From Streptomyces venezuelae (GTDB lineage: Bacteria; Actinomycetota; Actinomycetes; Streptomycetales; Streptomycetaceae): 64,000 bases of DNA. The notes under the pieces were generated by a model, which saw only the letters and a list, made by a program, of their open reading frames with translations, was not told the DNA's origin and did no database searches. Location of the stretch: the NCBI RefSeq assembly GCF_008642375.1, contig NZ_CP029194.1, positions 6,007,001-6,071,000 of the forward strand, given 5' to 3'. Both the position numbers and the translations under genes were made by a program. Below, one piece after another: positions 42,230-50,415 of the stretch (position 1 is the stretch's first letter; each line of letters opens with the position of its first letter).

Positions 42230-42256
42230 ACGGTCATCGTCCGGTCACAATGACCG
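42230..42256. promoter_or_regulatory. Palindromic operator between the L,D-transpeptidase and femX-like genes
   Basis: CGGTCA occurs at 42231 and 42242 (11 bp apart), with TGACCG at 42251-42256. CGGTCACAATGACCG is a palindrome and the outer ACGGTCA...TGACCGT arms are 7 bp. It lies 75-100 bp upstream of the FemX-like start in a 205-bp divergent gap with no other gene. Confidence 0.55.
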
Positions 42257-42330
42257 TGCACTTCCGTCGAATTCGGCTGTGAGCCTGCTGTGCGCCCCAC
42301 CACCGAGGGGCGGAACCAGGAGGCTCCCTT

Positions 42331-43521
42331 GTGTCAGCGCTGCTCGTGACGGCCGCACCCACCGACCGCCGCGCCCCCGCGGGCCCGGTCAGGCTCGGGC
42401 CCGTGACACCTGAGACGTACCGCGCGTTCCTCGCCTCCCGTGCCACCGGCGCGGACGGGCCCAGCTTCCTCCAACTGCCCTCCTGGGCACAGGTCAAGGA
42501 CGGCTGGAGCCACCAGCTGCTCGGCTGGGGGCCGGAGTCCGGCGAGCTCACCGGCGTCGCCCTCGTCCTGCTCCGTCAGTTCCCCGGCACCCGCAAGTAC
42601 TTCGCCTACCTCCCCGAAGGGCCCGTCGCCGACTGGTCCGACCCCGACCTGGACGGCTGGCTCTCCCCGCTCCTCGCCCACCTCCGCGCCTCCGGCGTCT
42701 TCGCCGTGCGCATGGGCCCCGGCCCCGCGTACCGCCGCTGGAGCGCCGCCACCGCCAAGGCGGCCACCGGTCCCGGCCGCCGCCTCGCCGACGTCCTCGC
42801 CGACGAGGTCGACCCGCTCGGCACCGTCGTCGCCGAACGCCTCCGGGCCCGCGGCTGGCGCAAGTGCGGCGGCGACTCCGAGAACGGTGCCGACGCCCAG
42901 CCCCGCCACGTCTTCCAGGTCCCGCTCGCCGGCCGCTCCACCGACGACCTCTGGTCCGGCCTCAACCAGGAGTGGCGGCGCAACGTCCGCAAGGCCGGCA
43001 AGTCCGGCGTCGAGATCACCATCGGCTCCGCCGCCGACCTGCCCGAGTTCTACCGGCTGCTCCGCATCACCGAGGAGCGCGACGGCTTCCGGCTCGGCCG
43101 CTCCCTCGCCTACTACGAGCGCCAGTACGCCGTCCTCAACGCCGAACAGCCCGGCCGGATGCGGCTCTACCTCGCCCGCCACGAGGGCGAGATACTCGCG
43201 GCCCACACCATGGTCACCGTCGGCGCCCGCGTCTGGTACCAGACCGGCGCCTCCGCCGACCACCGCCGCGAGGTCCGCCCCTCCAACGCCCTCCAGTGGC
43301 GCATGATGCTCGACGCCCACGCCCTCGGCGCCGCCGTCTACGACCTCCGCGGGGTACCCTCCACCCTCGATCCGGGCGACCGCGCCCACGGGCTCCTTCG
43401 CTGGAAGCTCGGCACGGGCGGACAGGTCGTCGAGACGCTGGGGGAGTGGGAGATTCCGATGCACGGCACGACCAACGGGGCGCTGTTCCGCGCCTTCCAG
43501 GCGTATCTGGCCCGCCGATGA
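42331..43521 (+). CDS. FemX-like peptidoglycan bridge aminoacyltransferase
   Basis: A 396-residue FemABX-family enzyme (two GNAT-like folds) that adds an amino acid, probably the first glycine, from tRNA to lipid II at the inner membrane face. Seen: PSFLQLPSWAQVKDGW (about 44-59), QEWRRNVRKAGKSGV (220s) and the late YDLRGVPSTLDPGD stretch. The start GTG 42331 has CAGGAGG upstream. The ATG of murJ overlaps its stop (ATGA), so lipid II modification and flipping are co-produced. Confidence 0.92.
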   Translation: MSALLVTAAPTDRRAPAGPVRLGPVTPETYRAFLASRATGADGPSFLQLPSWAQVKDGWSHQLLGWGPESGELTGVALVLLRQFPGTRKYFAYLPEGPVADWSDPDLDGWLSPLLAHLRASGVFAVRMGPGPAYRRWSAATAKAATGPGRRLADVLADEVDPLGTVVAERLRARGWRKCGGDSENGADAQPRHVFQVPLAGRSTDDLWSGLNQEWRRNVRKAGKSGVEITIGSAADLPEFYRLLRITEERDGFRLGRSLAYYERQYAVLNAEQPGRMRLYLARHEGEILAAHTMVTVGARVWYQTGASADHRREVRPSNALQWRMMLDAHALGAAVYDLRGVPSTLDPGDRAHGLLRWKLGTGGQVVETLGEWEIPMHGTTNGALFRAFQAYLARR

Positions 43522-45164
43522 CGGCGACGCTCACCGAACCCGCCGTACCGAAGAAGGCGGCAGCCCCCTCCGCGCTCCGCAGCGGCGCCCTCATGGCGGC
43601 GGGCTCGCTCGTCTCCCGCGCCACCGGCTTCGTCCGGGCCTCCGTCGTCGCCGCCGCACTCGGCGCGGGCCTCGTCGCCGACGGCTACGCGGTGGGCAAC
43701 TCCGTCCCCACCATCGTCTACATGCTGCTCCTCGGCGGCGCCCTCAACGCCGTCTTCGTGCCCGAACTGGTCAAGGCCGCGAAGGAGCACGAGGACGGCG
43801 GCGTCGCCTACACCGACCGGCTCCTCACCCTCTGCGCGCTCGCCCTCACCGCGCTCACGGCCGCCGCCGTGTTCGCCGCGCCGCTGATCGTCGACACGTA
43901 CACCGACTACGTGGGCGAGCAGCGGGAGATGACGGTCGCCTTCGCGCGCGCGTGCCTGCCGCAGATCCTCTTCCTCGGGCTCTTCACCCTGCTCGGCCAG
44001 GTCCTCAACGCCCGGGGCCGGTTCGGCGCCATGATGTGGACCCCCGTCCTCAACAACGTGGTCGTCGTCGCCGTCTTCGGCCTCTTCCTCGTCGTGAGCG
44101 ACGGAGGGGAGCTCACCCCCGGCGAGACCGCGCTCCTCGGCTGGGGCACCACGGCCGGTATCGCCCTCCAGGCCCTCGCCCTGCTGCCCTCGCTGCGCGC
44201 CGCCGGCTTCCGCTGGCGCCCGCGCCTCGACCTCCGCGGCAGCGGCCTCGCCTCGCCGCTCCGTTCCGCCGGCTGGCTGGTGCTGCTCGTCCTCACCAAC
44301 CAGGGCGCGTACTGGGTGACCACCTGGCTCGCCACCTCCTCGGGATCCGACCCCGGCACCACCGGTGGCTCGGGCCTCGCCGGGTACAACAACGCCTATC
44401 TGCTGTGGGCCGTCCCGCACGGCATCGTCACCGTCTCCCTCGTGACCGCGCTGCTGCCCCGGATGAGCGCCGCAGCCGCCGACGGCGACCTCGCGGGCGT
44501 CCGCCGGGACGTCGCGTACGCGCAGCGGACCAGCGCGGCGGCCGTCGTCCCGGCGGCCTGCGCCCTCCTCGCCCTCGCCGTCCCGCTGATGACGGTGGTC
44601 TTCCGTTACGGGGCGACCGACGGCGACGACATCCGCGCGATGTCCTGGATCCTGATGGCCTTCGCGCCCGGTCTCGTCGCCCTCTCCGGCCAGTACGTGT
44701 GCACCCGCGCGTTCTACGCCCTGCGCGACACCCGTACGCCCTTCTTCCTCAACCTGGTGATCGCCGGTCTCAACGCCGGGCTCTCCCTGGCCGCGTACCA
44801 CTACCTCCCGGCGCACTGGGCCGTCGCGGGCATGGCCGCGGCCTACTCGCTCGCCCTGTGGGCGGGCTGGGCCCTCACCGCGTACGTCCTCGGACGCAGG
44901 CTGCGGGGCGCCACCGCCGACGGTGGCGACGGCGCGGGCTCCGCGCTCGCGCGTCTCCTCGTCGTCGCCGTGCCCGCCGCCGGGTACGGCCTCCTCGTCG
45001 CCGACCTGACCGGCGCCGCCGGCGCCGTCGCCGCCGGACTCGCCGGCGGTCTCACCGTCCTCGGCGTCTTCGCCCTGCTCGCCCGCCCCCTCCGCCTCGC
45101 CGAGGTGCAGGCCCTCCTCGCCACCGGCACCACCCGCCTCCGTGCCCTCGGGCGCCGGGCGTGA
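43518..45164 (+). CDS. murJ: Lipid II flippase MurJ (MviN family)
   Basis: A 548-residue MOP-superfamily flippase with about 14 membrane helices. Seen: N-terminal GSLVSRATGFVRASVVAAAL, IFFLG-type loop FARACLPQILFLGLFTLLGQ and VFRYGATDGDDI. It moves lipid II, the wall precursor, to the outer face. Shorter and with less of the cytoplasmic tail than the MviN of the chromosome end region in Streptomyces, so it may be a second copy. It overlaps the FemX-like gene by 4 bp. A response regulator begins 49 bp later. Confidence 0.92.
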   Translation: MTATLTEPAVPKKAAAPSALRSGALMAAGSLVSRATGFVRASVVAAALGAGLVADGYAVGNSVPTIVYMLLLGGALNAVFVPELVKAAKEHEDGGVAYTDRLLTLCALALTALTAAAVFAAPLIVDTYTDYVGEQREMTVAFARACLPQILFLGLFTLLGQVLNARGRFGAMMWTPVLNNVVVVAVFGLFLVVSDGGELTPGETALLGWGTTAGIALQALALLPSLRAAGFRWRPRLDLRGSGLASPLRSAGWLVLLVLTNQGAYWVTTWLATSSGSDPGTTGGSGLAGYNNAYLLWAVPHGIVTVSLVTALLPRMSAAAADGDLAGVRRDVAYAQRTSAAAVVPAACALLALAVPLMTVVFRYGATDGDDIRAMSWILMAFAPGLVALSGQYVCTRAFYALRDTRTPFFLNLVIAGLNAGLSLAAYHYLPAHWAVAGMAAAYSLALWAGWALTAYVLGRRLRGATADGGDGAGSALARLLVVAVPAAGYGLLVADLTGAAGAVAAGLAGGLTVLGVFALLARPLRLAEVQALLATGTTRLRALGRRA

Positions 45165-45201
45165 CCCACCGCCCCCGTCCGGGGGGTCCGAACGACCCTG
45201 G

Positions 45202-45207
45202 GATACT
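45202..45207 (+). promoter_or_regulatory. Possible -10 box GATACT for the response regulator
   Basis: GATACT lies 6 nt before ATG 45214, so the regulator could have its own leaderless transcript in addition to read-through from murJ. A CCCCC/GGGGG hairpin (about 45173-45187) lies just upstream and could lessen read-through. Confidence 0.35.
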
Positions 45208-45213
45208 CCACAG

Positions 45214-45897
45214 ATGCCCCGCGTGCTCCTCATAGAAGACGACCCCTCCGTCCGCGAGGGCGTCGAACTCGGGCTGCGCCGCCGCGGGCACGAGGTGCGG
45301 ACCGCGGCCACCGGGGAGGCCGGACTGGCCGCCCTCGGGGAGTTCCGGCCCGACCTGCTCCTCCTCGACCTGATGCTCCCCGGCATGAACGGCGTCCAGG
45401 TCTGCCACCGGGTCCGGGAGAGCAGCCAGCTCCCGATCATCATGCTCACCGCCCGCGGCGACGACTTCGACGTCGTCATAGGCCTGGAGGCCGGCGCCGA
45501 CGACTACATCGTCAAGCCCGCCCGTACCGAGGTCATCGAAGCGCGGATACGGGCCGTTCTGCGGCGGATCGAGGAGCCCGGCGCGGGCCGCCCGGGCGTC
45601 GAGTTCCACGGGCAGCTCGCCGTCGACCGGGCCGGACTCACCGTCGCCAAGGCGGGCGAGCGGCTCGCCCTCGCCCCCTCCGAGCTGAAGCTGCTGCTCC
45701 ACCTCACGGCCGCCCCCGAGCAGGTCTTCAGCCGGCAGCAGCTCCTCGAACACGTCTGGGAGCACAGCTACCACGGCGACGCCCGGCTGGTCGACGCCTG
45801 TGTCCGGCGCCTGCGCAACAAGATCGAGGACACCCCCGGCGAACCCCGCTACATCCAGACCCTGCGCGGCTTCGGCTACCGCTTCGGACCGCTGTGA
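45214..45897 (+). CDS. OmpR-family response regulator
   Basis: A 227-residue regulator. Receiver domain: acidic pair in LLIEDDPSVREG, phospho-Asp in LLLLDLMLPG (Asp52), Thr in IIMLTARGDD and Lys in DYIVKPAR. Winged-helix output with VFSRQQLLEHVWEHSYHGDA and VRRLRNKIE. The start ATG 45214 (MPRVLLIE). Its stop overlaps the kinase start (GTGA). Placed behind femX-like and murJ, it probably reads a wall-stress signal through its partner kinase. Confidence 0.93.
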   Translation: MPRVLLIEDDPSVREGVELGLRRRGHEVRTAATGEAGLAALGEFRPDLLLLDLMLPGMNGVQVCHRVRESSQLPIIMLTARGDDFDVVIGLEAGADDYIVKPARTEVIEARIRAVLRRIEEPGAGRPGVEFHGQLAVDRAGLTVAKAGERLALAPSELKLLLHLTAAPEQVFSRQQLLEHVWEHSYHGDARLVDACVRRLRNKIEDTPGEPRYIQTLRGFGYRFGPL

Positions 45898-47405
45898 GGA
45901 CCTGTACGGCCCCGGGGGCGGCGGCGGAGACGAAGGCGGAGACCCGGCGACGCAGGGCCCGGCGCCCCCGCCGGCGCCCCTTCGGCCTGCGCACCCGGCT
46001 CGTCCTGGCGTTCCTGCTCGTCGCCGCCGTCGGCTGCGGCACCACCGCCGCGCTCACCTACCGGGCCGCCCGCAACGCCATCCTGGAGCAGACCCAGAAC
46101 ACCGCCGTCTCCGCCTTCCGCGAGCAGGTCCAGGGCCTCAACACCGCCCTGCCCCCCTCGGCCGAGTCCCTGCGGGACCAGGTCCTCCGGATCGCCCGCC
46201 AGGGCAAGCCCCGCACCTGGCGCGTCTACGCCGAGTACGGCAGCGTCCGGGTCTCCTCCACCGACCGCCCCACCTCGTCCGTCATCACCCCCGAACTGCG
46301 GGCCCGGGCCCACGCGAACGCCGAAGCCCCGCACGGCAGCTTCCAGCGGGTCGTCAAGAACGGCACCCCGTACCTGACCATGGCCGTCCCCGCCCTCTTC
46401 CACGCCTTCTCGGCGGAGGACGCGGCGCGGCCCACCGGGCTCGTCCTCTACGCGGTCATGGAGCTCGACGAGGAGGAGGCCAACGTCGAGGCCATGGTCA
46501 CCGCCGCCCGCGACGGGGCCCTCCCCGCCCTCGCCGTCGCCCTGATCCCCGCGCTCATCGCCTCGCGCGGTGTCCTGCGCCCCGTACGGGAACTGGGGAT
46601 CGCCGCCCACAACATGGGCCTCGGCCGGCTCGACACCCGGATCCACGCCAAGGGCAGCGACGAACTCTCCGACCTCGCCCGCACGTTCAACGAATCCGCC
46701 GCCGAACTCGAACGGTCCGTCGCCGAGCTCCGCCGCGCCGAGGCCCGCGCCCGCCGCTTCGCCTCCGACGTCTCGCACGAACTGCGCACCCCGCTCGCCG
46801 GCATGCTCGCCGTCACCGAGGTCCTCGACGAGGACGCCGCCGCCGGGACGCTCGACAGCGACACCGCCCGCGCCGTCCGGCTGGTCAGCGCCGAGACCGG
46901 CCGGCTCGCCGTCCTCGTGGAGGACCTGATGGAGATCTCCCGCTTCGACGCGCGCGCCGCCGAACTCCACACGGACGAGGTCGACGCCGCCGACTGCGTC
47001 CGCAAGACGCTCCAGAACCGGCACTGGACCGACCCCGCGTCCGTCGTCCAGGACCTCGCCCCGGGCATCAGGGCCCGGCTCGACCCGCGCCGCTTCGACG
47101 TCGTCGTCGCCAACCTCGTGGGCAACGCCCTGCGCCACGGCGGGGCGCCGGTGACCGTCCGGGTGTACGAGGAGGGGGACCACTTCGTGACGGAGGTCGC
47201 CGACCGGGGGCCGGGCATCCACCCGGACGTCCTGCCGCACGTCTTCGACCGCTTCTACAAGGCGGACCCGGCCCGGACGCGCTCGGCGGGCAGCGGGCTC
47301 GGCCTCGCGATCACCCTGGAGAACGTACGGCTGCACGGCGGCACGGTGGAGGCCGCCAACCACCCCGAGGGCGGTGCCCTCTTCACGGTGCGGATGCCGC
47401 TGTGA
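45894..47405 (+). CDS. Membrane histidine kinase with HAMP domain
   Basis: A 503-residue sensor kinase. TM1 about 35-58, extracytoplasmic domain about 60-200, TM2 about 208-228, HAMP, then H box FASDVSHELRTPLAG with the phospho-His, N box VVVANLVGNALRHGG, and G boxes VADRGPGI and GSGLGLAITLENV. All ATPase boxes are intact, unlike the GAF kinase at 16384. The start GTG 45894 overlaps the regulator stop; its stop overlaps the next start (GTGA, 47402-47405). The signal is probably at the envelope. Confidence 0.93.
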   Translation: MRTCTAPGAAAETKAETRRRRARRPRRRPFGLRTRLVLAFLLVAAVGCGTTAALTYRAARNAILEQTQNTAVSAFREQVQGLNTALPPSAESLRDQVLRIARQGKPRTWRVYAEYGSVRVSSTDRPTSSVITPELRARAHANAEAPHGSFQRVVKNGTPYLTMAVPALFHAFSAEDAARPTGLVLYAVMELDEEEANVEAMVTAARDGALPALAVALIPALIASRGVLRPVRELGIAAHNMGLGRLDTRIHAKGSDELSDLARTFNESAAELERSVAELRRAEARARRFASDVSHELRTPLAGMLAVTEVLDEDAAAGTLDSDTARAVRLVSAETGRLAVLVEDLMEISRFDARAAELHTDEVDAADCVRKTLQNRHWTDPASVVQDLAPGIRARLDPRRFDVVVANLVGNALRHGGAPVTVRVYEEGDHFVTEVADRGPGIHPDVLPHVFDRFYKADPARTRSAGSGLGLAITLENVRLHGGTVEAANHPEGGALFTVRMPL

Positions 47406-48076
47406 CCCGCCGCGTGGCCGCCACTGCGATCCGCCGCCTGCCCCGCCGCGTGGCCGCCGCCGCGTCCCGCCGCCGTGCGGCCGCCGCGGCCCTGGCCGGG
47501 CTCCTGCCCCTGGTGGCCGCGTGCGGCATCCAGGGGACCGACGTCGTCGAGGCGGGCCCCGCCCCGACCGTCCTGGTCGCGCCGAACCCCGAGTCCCGGA
47601 TGCTGCTGTACTTCGTCGGCCCGGACGGCCGCTCCATGCCGGTCGCCCGCGACGTCGGGTTCGGCGGCGCGGACAACCCCTTCGGGCCGGACTACTCGAT
47701 GGGCACCGGGGACGGCGACGGGACCCGCACGGCCGACAGGGCCCTCCCGGGCGAGACGCGCGTCGCCGCGGCCAGGACGCTCGCCGCGCTCCTCGCCGGA
47801 CCGAACGAGGACGAGGCCGCCGCGGGCCTGACCACCGCCCTCCCGCACGGCGCCGGCGGCCCGCACGTCACGGAGGAGAAGTACGGCGGAGGCCAGGGCC
47901 GCCGGCTGCTGCGCGTGCGGGCCCCGTTCAGGGTCACCGTCCTGCAGGAGGCCGCCGTCCGCCAGCTCGTGTGCACGGCCGCCTACGCGCAGGACCCCCT
48001 CGGCCTCGCGGAGGTGGCCGTCACCGGCCCGGACGGCACCCTGCCCACGACCACCTGCGACGACGACACCGACTGA
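47402..48076 (+). CDS. Lipoprotein of the GerMN-like type, third gene of the two-component operon
   Basis: A 224-residue exported lipoprotein. The N terminus is Arg-rich (the Tat/Sec choice is open), then a hydrophobic run to lipobox LVAAC. The mature part has AARTLAALLAGPNEDEAAAG and a later VRQLVCTAAY, matching GerMN-domain lipoproteins that are often encoded next to actinobacterial kinases (as in LpqB). It may modulate its cognate kinase outside the cell. The start is GTG 47402, overlapping the kinase stop. It converges on a serine hydrolase with 10 bp between stops. Confidence 0.82.
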   Translation: MTRRVAATAIRRLPRRVAAAASRRRAAAAALAGLLPLVAACGIQGTDVVEAGPAPTVLVAPNPESRMLLYFVGPDGRSMPVARDVGFGGADNPFGPDYSMGTGDGDGTRTADRALPGETRVAAARTLAALLAGPNEDEAAAGLTTALPHGAGGPHVTEEKYGGGQGRRLLRVRAPFRVTVLQEAAVRQLVCTAAYAQDPLGLAEVAVTGPDGTLPTTTCDDDTD

Positions 48077-48086
48077 GGCGCCCGGG

Positions 48087-48920
48087 TCAGGAGGCGCGCA
48101 GCTCCGCGAGGACCGCGTCCGTGAACGGCGGCCAGGCCTCGACCGCCCACGCCCCGAAGGGCCGGTCGGTCAGCGCCACGCACGCGGCGCGCGCGTCCGG
48201 GTCGATCCACAGGAAGGTCCCCGACTGCCCGAAGTGCCCGAAGGTGCGCGGGGAGGACGTGGCGCCCGTCCAGTGCGGGGACTTGCCGTCGCGGATCTCG
48301 AAGCCGAGACCCCAGTCGTTCGGCCGCTGGTGCCCGTAACCGGGCAGGATGCCGGTCAGGCCCGGGTACGTGACGGTCATCGCGTCGAGGACGGTCCGGG
48401 CGTCGAGCAGCCGCGGCGCCTGCACCTCGGCGGCGAACCGCACCAGGTCGTCGACGGTCGACACGCCGTCCTTGGCGGGCGAGCCCTCCAGGGTCGTCGA
48501 GGCCATGCCGAGCGGCTCCAGGACCGCCTGGTGCAGATAGTCCGCGAAGGGGATGTCGGTCGCCTTGGCGACATGGTCGCCGAGCGCCTCGAAACCGGTG
48601 TTGGAGTAGATCCGGCGGGCGCCGGGCGCCGCCATGACCCGGTTCTCGTCGAAGGCGAGCCCCGAGGTGTGGGCGAGGAGGTGGCGGACCGTCGCGCCCT
48701 CGGGCCCGGCCGGCTCGTCGAGGTCGATCGCCCCCTCCTCGTACGCGACGAGGACGGCGTACGCGGCGAGCGGCTTCGTGACCGAGGCGAGCGGGAAGCG
48801 CCGCCCCGTCGGGCCGTGGGACCCGGCCAGGGTGCCGTCCGCACGGACGACGGCGGCTGCCGCGGTGGGGACGGGCCAGTTCTCGATCGACGCCAGGCTC
48901 GGCACGCTGCTGCTCTGCAT
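48087..48920 (-). CDS. Serine hydrolase of the beta-lactamase/DD-peptidase fold
   Basis: A 277-residue penicillin-binding-like enzyme without signal peptide, so cytoplasmic esterase or amidase is more likely than a true lactamase. Motifs: SxxK as SVTK (about 46-49), YxN as YSNTGF and HFGQSG in place of KTG. The start ATG 48920 (MQSSSVP). The MerR-type palindrome between it and the merR gene may also cover its promoter. Confidence 0.9.
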   Translation of the reverse strand: MQSSSVPSLASIENWPVPTAAAAVVRADGTLAGSHGPTGRRFPLASVTKPLAAYAVLVAYEEGAIDLDEPAGPEGATVRHLLAHTSGLAFDENRVMAAPGARRIYSNTGFEALGDHVAKATDIPFADYLHQAVLEPLGMASTTLEGSPAKDGVSTVDDLVRFAAEVQAPRLLDARTVLDAMTVTYPGLTGILPGYGHQRPNDWGLGFEIRDGKSPHWTGATSSPRTFGHFGQSGTFLWIDPDARAACVALTDRPFGAWAVEAWPPFTDAVLAELRAS

Positions 48921-48934
48921 GGGGCCGAGCCTAC

Positions 48935-48965
48935 TTGCTTGGAGTGCACTCCAACGTTTTAGCGT
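48935..48965 (+). promoter_or_regulatory. MerR-type promoter with perfect operator
   Basis: TTGGAGTGCACTCCAA (48939-48954) is a perfect 16-bp palindrome set between -35 TTGCTT (48935-48940) and -10 TAGCGT (48960-48965), with the 19-bp spacer typical of MerR-activated promoters. The predicted start of transcription falls on ATG 48972. Confidence 0.8.
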
Positions 48966-48971
48966 GGGGTC

Positions 48972-49388
48972 ATGAGCGTGATCGCGAGCACGGCCACGAG
49001 TGCGAGCAGCACCCGTGCGCACTACACCATCAGCGAGGTCGCGGCCCTGACCGGCCTCACGGCGCACACCCTGCGCTGGTACGAGCGGATCGGCCTGATG
49101 CCGCACGTCGACCGCTCGCACACCGGGCAGCGCCGGTTCAGCGACCGCGACCTCGGCTGGCTGGGCTTCGTCGGGAAGCTGCGGCTGACCGGCATGCCGG
49201 TCGCCGACATGGTCCGGTACGCCGAACTCGTCCGCGAGGGCGATCACACCCGCGATGAACGGCGGGAGCTCCTGGAGACCACCCGGCGGGACGTCCTCGC
49301 CCGGATCGGCGAGCTCCAGGACACGCTCGCCGTGCTCGACATCAAGATCAGCCACTACGGGACCGCATGCGGAGGCACACCCACATGA
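48972..49388 (+). CDS. MerR-family transcriptional regulator
   Basis: A 138-residue regulator. Winged HTH: YTISEVAALTGLTAHTLRWYERIGL, then wing RRFSDRDLGWLGFV, then a dimer helix and short C-terminal end with a single Cys (HYGTACGG), so a heavy-metal pocket is unlikely. The start ATG 48972 lies at the predicted transcript start (leaderless). Its stop overlaps the aldo-keto reductase start (ATGA), so both are made from one promoter that it should control itself. Confidence 0.93.
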   Translation: MSVIASTATSASSTRAHYTISEVAALTGLTAHTLRWYERIGLMPHVDRSHTGQRRFSDRDLGWLGFVGKLRLTGMPVADMVRYAELVREGDHTRDERRELLETTRRDVLARIGELQDTLAVLDIKISHYGTACGGTPT

Positions 49389-50401
49389 CCAGGATCGACA
49401 CCGTACGTCTCGGCGGCCAGGACGGGCCGGAGACCGGCGTCCAGGGCTTCGGCGCCATGGGCATCAGCGAGTTCTACGGCGACACCGACGAGGCCGCCGC
49501 CCGCGACACCCTCGACGCGGCCCTGGAGGCCGGCGTCACCCTGATCGACACGGCCGACATCTACGGCAACGGCGCCAACGAGGAGTTCCTCGCGCCCTTC
49601 GTCGCCGCCCACCGCGACGAGATCACCCTCGCCACCAAGTTCGCCATCGAGCGGCGCGCCGACGACCCGTCGTACCGGGCCGTCCGCAACGACCCCGCGT
49701 ACATCAAGCGGGCCGCGGAGGAGAGTCTGCGCCGCCTCGGCGTCGAGACCATCGACCTCTACTACATGCACCGCCGCGACCCGGAGATCCCCTTCGCCGA
49801 GTCCGTCGGCGCGATGGCCGAGCTCGTCCAGGAGGGCAAGGTCCGCTTCCTGGGGCTGAGCGAGGTCACCGGGCCCGAGCTGCGCGAGGCCCACGCGGTG
49901 CACCCGATCGCCGCCCTCCAGTCGGAGTGGTCGCTCTTCTCCCGGGACGTCGAGCGGAGCGCCGTCGGCGCCGCCGCAGAGCTCGGCGTGACGTTCGTGC
50001 CGTACTCGCCGCTCGGCCGGGGCTTCCTGACCGGGGCTTTCGCGGACGCCGGCAAGGACCTGTCGGGCGGCGACTTCCGCCGGTACCAGCCGCGGTTCAC
50101 CGGCGAGAACGCGGAGCGGAACGCCGCCCTCCTCGACCCGGTCCGGAAGATCGCCGCCGCCCACGGGGCCACCGCGGCGCAGATCGCCCTCGCCTGGGTG
50201 CAGCAGCGGTCCGCCGTGCACGGCCTGACGGTCGTCCCGATCCCCGGCACCCGCAAGCGCTCCCGCCTGGAGGAGAACGCGGCCGCCACCCGGATCGTCC
50301 TCACCCCGGCCGAGCTGGCCGAACTGGAGCCGATCGCGGGCCTGGTGGCGGGCGACCGCTACCCGGACATGAGCCTCACGTCCGCGGCCAGGGAGATCTG
50401 A
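49385..50401 (+). CDS. Aldo/keto reductase
   Basis: A 338-residue NADPH-dependent carbonyl reductase (AKR barrel). Catalytic tetrad: Asp and Tyr in LIDTADIYGNG, Lys in LATKFAI and His in YYMHRRD. The cofactor end is VPIPGTRKRSRLEENAAA. It reduces aldehydes or ketones in the cytoplasm; AKRs next to a MerR gene are common and often respond to toxic carbonyls. It is coupled to merR by a 4-bp overlap. It converges on the acyltransferase gene with 14 bp between stops. Confidence 0.94.
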   Translation: MTRIDTVRLGGQDGPETGVQGFGAMGISEFYGDTDEAAARDTLDAALEAGVTLIDTADIYGNGANEEFLAPFVAAHRDEITLATKFAIERRADDPSYRAVRNDPAYIKRAAEESLRRLGVETIDLYYMHRRDPEIPFAESVGAMAELVQEGKVRFLGLSEVTGPELREAHAVHPIAALQSEWSLFSRDVERSAVGAAAELGVTFVPYSPLGRGFLTGAFADAGKDLSGGDFRRYQPRFTGENAERNAALLDPVRKIAAAHGATAAQIALAWVQQRSAVHGLTVVPIPGTRKRSRLEENAAATRIVLTPAELAELEPIAGLVAGDRYPDMSLTSAAREI

Positions 50402-50415
50402 GCGCCTTCGCCGTC

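Noticed and set aside
45214..48076. The sigE-cse wall-stress locus
   Set aside because: There is no sigma factor gene, and the lipoprotein follows the kinase instead of preceding the regulator.
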